This document shows positions 13,682 to 16,430 of a DNA stretch of 16,430 nucleotides, in pieces (position 1 is the stretch's first letter; each line of letters begins with the position of its first letter). The DNA lies in the NCBI GenBank assembly GCA_945888535.1, contig CAMDAN010000052.1:1-16430 (forward strand), read 5' to 3'. The position numbers were made by a program, and so were the translations under genes. This DNA is from Bordetella parapertussis. Lineage in GTDB: Bacteria; Pseudomonadota; Gammaproteobacteria; Burkholderiales; Burkholderiaceae_C. The notes beneath the pieces were generated by a model, which worked only from the letters and a program-made list of their open reading frames with translations, was not told the DNA's origin and made no database searches.

Positions 13682-16430
13682 CGTGGCCAAAGCCACGAAT
13701 CCCTTCGGGCAATTTGGCAAAGGCTAATGCATCGTCGAAGTTGTCTGCGTTCAGTTGCGTCAACATCGCTTGCACTGCGGCGCGGTATTCGCCCACCAAA
13801 GCCCGTTCCTCTTTGCGCTCGTGGGTATAGCCAAAAGGGTCTAAGGCCGTGCCGCGCAAAAACTTCAACGGCGCGAGGATACGAAAGGCGTACGCCATCC
13901 ACACCCCCATTTTTTGTTTTTGCAATTGGCCTTTGTCGTTTTTCTTTGCGAACAAGGGCGGGGCCAAGTGGTAGTGGACTTGGTAGTTGCCTTCAAACAT
14001 CGCACCGATGCGCTGTCTGAACTGCGGGTCGTTGTGTAAGCGGGCCACTTCGTATTCGTCTTTGTAGGCCATCAACTTAAACAAATTGCGCGCCACCGCA
14101 AAACTAAGCGTTCGCTGCGCAGGTTTCAAACCTTCTTCCGCCCGCTCCACCTGTTGCACCAAGTCTGCATAACTTGCCGCATACGCGGCGTTTTGGTAAG
14201 CGGATAAAAACTCAATACGCTTGGCGACCAATGCATTCAAGGCCTGCGGCGTTTCTTTTTCAGACTTCACCCATTGAACGGCTTGACCGGGTTGCAACGC
14301 ACGCTCCAACGCTGCAGAGTCATGCGCTGCAACGCGACCCCAGTGGAAGGCAGCCACATTTTTTTCAACCGCGACGGCGTTGAGTTCCATGGCTTGCAAC
14401 AAGGAAGCGAGCCTCAAAGGAATCCAACCTTTTTGCCACGCAAAGCCGAGTAACACCGGATTGGTGTAAATGCTGTCGCCCAAAAGTTGGGTGGCAATGG
14501 CATCGGCGTCGACCGTTCCCAAAGCCGAAGGCTCGTCTAAGGCGCTGGCAATGGCAGCCAGACACGCTTCGCCCGGATTGTTCCAATTGGCATTTTTAAC
14601 AAAGGCCGCAGTCGGTGCGCTGTGGCTGTTGAGCGCCACATGGCTGCGCCCGGCACGCAAGCGCATACTGGTTTCTTTGCCTGCGGTCACGATGGGATCG
14701 CAACCAATGACCAAATCAGCGCAGGCCATGCCGACGCGGGTCGTGCGAATCGCCTCTTGCGTTTGTCCAATGAGCACATGGCTCCAGGTGCCACCGCCTT
14801 TTTGCGCCAAACCGCCAGCGTCTTGGGTCACGATGCCCTTGCCTTCCATGTGCGCCGCAACACCAAGCAACTGGCCAATGGTGATGACACCGGTCCCACC
14901 CACCCCGGCGACCACCACACCCCAAACACCATCGTGGGCTTGGCTTAGATCAGGCAAGACCGGTTCGGGCAAGGTCGAGATATCAAACGCAGAAGATGAC
15001 GCCATTTTTTTCTTACGCAAACTCCCGCCTTCAACCGTCACAAAGCTGGGGCAAAACCCTTTGACGCAAGACACATCTTTATTGCAGGTGCTTTGATTGA
15101 TCTGCCGTTTGCGACCGAATTCAGTTTCCAAGGGTTCGACACTCACGCAGTTGCTTTGTTCGCCGCAGTCGCCACAGCCCTCACACACAAGTTCGTTAAT
15201 CACCACCCGAACCGCAGGATCGATCAGCGTTCCGCGCTTGCGGCGGCGGCGTTTCTCAGTCGCGCAGGTTTGGTCATAGATGATGACGCTGGTGCCTTTG
15301 ATCTCGCGAAACACGCGTTGAATCTGGTCTAAGCTATCGCGGTGTTCAATCGAAATTCCGTCTGGAATGCCTTGAACCGCTTCGTATTTTTCTGGCTCAT
15401 CGGTCACGATGACGATGCGCTGGGCGCCTTCGGCTCGCATGCTTTGTGCAATCTGAACCACGCTGTGACCTTCCGGACGCTCGCCGATTTGCTGACCACC
15501 GGTCATGGCTACGGCATCGTTGTACAAAATTTTGTAGGTGATATTGACGCCTGCCGCAATCGACTGGCGCACCGCCAACAGGCCGCTATGAAAGTAGGTT
15601 CCGTCGCCTAAATTGGCAAACATATGCGCGTCATTGGAGAAGGGTTGCTGCCCCACCCACGGCACGCCTTCGCCACCCATTTGGGTAAAGCCCGTGGTCG
15701 ATCGGTCCATCCATATCGTCATAAAGTGGCAACCGATACCTGCCATGGCTCGGGAGCCTTCAGGCACTTTGGTGGATGTGTTGTGCGGACAACCTGAACA
15801 AAACCAAGGTTGGCGGTCGCCTTGGGGGCTGCTCAATTGCAACACCTGCATGGAGCGTTCTTTAGCATCCAAAATGGCGAGTTGCGCATCCATACGCGCT
15901 TGGGTGTCGCTGTCGACTCCCATCTTTTTCAACCGCTGCGCAATCGCCCGGGCAATCAGTGCGGGTGACAAATCGGCGTTCGCCCGCAACAAAGTGTTGG
16001 CGCTGGGATTGGGCATCGACCACTCACCGCCGCTGCCGTAGGTGTTGTCAGTTGCGTCTTCGACTTCGTTGAACTTGCCCAATACGTGGGGCCGCACATC
16101 AGAGCGCCAGTTGTACAGCTCTTCTTTCAGCTGGTATTCGATGACTTGGCGTTTTTCTTCCACCACCAAAATTTCTTGCAATCCCGTGGCAAATTGGCGC
16201 GTCAGTTGGGCTTCTAAAGGCCAGACCACGCCGACTTTGTGCAGCCTTACGCCAATGCGTTGGCAGGTTGCGTCATCCAGCCCCAAGTCCAACAAGGCTT
16301 GGCGGGTGTCGTTAAAAGCTTTTCCGCTGGCCATCAAACCAAAGCGGTCGTTGGGGCCTTCAATCACGTTGTAGTTGAGGCGATTGGCGCGAATGTAGGC
16401 GAGTGCCGCATACCACTTGGTATCAAACAA
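13590..16430 (-). CDS. Fused indolepyruvate ferredoxin oxidoreductase family protein, C-terminal 946 residues (5' end outside the window)
   Basis: The frame is open to the window edge, so the start and probably 200 or more N-terminal residues are missing (full proteins are near 1,150-1,200). Visible parts, numbered from the edge: thiamine-diphosphate domain with FCSGCPHNTSTK (210-221), the GDGTYFHSG motif (275-283) and YNDAVAMTGGQ (303-313). Next come the iron-sulfur cysteines at 416, 419, 422, 428, 449, 455 and 460, then the gamma-type domain with AGVGGTGVITIGQLLG (508-523) and DAGGLAQKGGGTWSHV (537-552). A C-terminal domain (about 730-930) is typical of the aerobic fused proteins. The family oxidatively decarboxylates aryl-pyruvates to aryl-acetyl-CoA. 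It faces lysR tail to tail and overlaps it by 92 bases. Substrate and electron acceptor are not known here. Confidence 0.92.
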   Translation of the reverse strand: MFDTKWYAALAYIRANRLNYNVIEGPNDRFGLMASGKAFNDTRQALLDLGLDDATCQRIGVRLHKVGVVWPLEAQLTRQFATGLQEILVVEEKRQVIEYQLKEELYNWRSDVRPHVLGKFNEVEDATDNTYGSGGEWSMPNPSANTLLRANADLSPALIARAIAQRLKKMGVDSDTQARMDAQLAILDAKERSMQVLQLSSPQGDRQPWFCSGCPHNTSTKVPEGSRAMAGIGCHFMTIWMDRSTTGFTQMGGEGVPWVGQQPFSNDAHMFANLGDGTYFHSGLLAVRQSIAAGVNITYKILYNDAVAMTGGQQIGERPEGHSVVQIAQSMRAEGAQRIVIVTDEPEKYEAVQGIPDGISIEHRDSLDQIQRVFREIKGTSVIIYDQTCATEKRRRRKRGTLIDPAVRVVINELVCEGCGDCGEQSNCVSVEPLETEFGRKRQINQSTCNKDVSCVKGFCPSFVTVEGGSLRKKKMASSSAFDISTLPEPVLPDLSQAHDGVWGVVVAGVGGTGVITIGQLLGVAAHMEGKGIVTQDAGGLAQKGGGTWSHVLIGQTQEAIRTTRVGMACADLVIGCDPIVTAGKETSMRLRAGRSHVALNSHSAPTAAFVKNANWNNPGEACLAAIASALDEPSALGTVDADAIATQLLGDSIYTNPVLLGFAWQKGWIPLRLASLLQAMELNAVAVEKNVAAFHWGRVAAHDSAALERALQPGQAVQWVKSEKETPQALNALVAKRIEFLSAYQNAAYAASYADLVQQVERAEEGLKPAQRTLSFAVARNLFKLMAYKDEYEVARLHNDPQFRQRIGAMFEGNYQVHYHLAPPLFAKKNDKGQLQKQKMGVWMAYAFRILAPLKFLRGTALDPFGYTHERKEERALVGEYRAAVQAMLTQLNADNFDDALAFAKLPEGIRGFGHVKARHLAQVRPQWEAGAARWGGAPLASAKT

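Noticed and set aside
14470..15096. 208-codon plus-strand frame opposite the oxidoreductase gene
   Set aside because: The minus-strand protein has clear thiamine, iron-sulfur and gamma-domain motifs over the same bases; the plus-strand product looks like a shadow.

Overview
The window looks like the chromosome of a betaproteobacterium of the order Burkholderiales, most likely family Comamonadaceae (Rhodoferax/Limnohabitans-like). This rests on recognising the SecD/SecF/YajC, DprA, AcuI-type and fused indolepyruvate oxidoreductase proteins, plus moderate GC and dense coding; no database search was possible. There are thirteen protein genes, two of them cut by the window edges. I see no RNA genes, insertion sequences, CRISPR arrays or prophage genes, and no gene-free stretch over 300 bases.

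Layout, left to right. (1) Positions 1-1502, plus strand: the 3' part of dprA, then a small regulator with a DNA-binding helix-turn-helix at the N-terminus and a response-regulator receiver domain at the C-terminus. (2) 1499-4743, minus strand: the Sec accessory operon yajC-secD-secF, converging on the regulator with a 4-base overlap. (3) 4840-6347, minus: a major-facilitator transporter preceded by a small exported protein with six evenly spaced cysteines. (4) 6448-8538, minus: an OmpR-type response regulator and its membrane histidine kinase. (5) 8607-12616, minus: a tight three-gene operon of AcuI-type acryloyl-CoA reductase, ADP-forming acyl-CoA synthetase and enoyl-CoA hydratase. (6) 12743-13681, plus: a LysR-type regulator divergent from that operon. 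(7) 13590-16430, minus: the C-terminal 946 residues of a fused indolepyruvate ferredoxin oxidoreductase, whose end overlaps the lysR 3' end by 92 bases.

How it may work together (inference). The LysR protein probably controls the acuI operon through a perfect T-N11-A dyad in the divergent promoter region. The operon's three activities fit activation of a short unsaturated acid to its CoA thioester (acrylate is the simplest guess), followed by reduction or hydration of the double bond. The two-component pair has its own regulatory features: the start codon of the response regulator lies in a perfect 10-bp inverted repeat, and a similar 15-base element occurs on both sides of the pair, the second copy in front of the small cysteine-rich exported protein. 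I find no clearly new multi-gene system. The points most worth testing are the hairpin at the response-regulator start, the cysteine-repeat protein, the acuI operon with its LysR operator, and the HTH-receiver regulator behind dprA.
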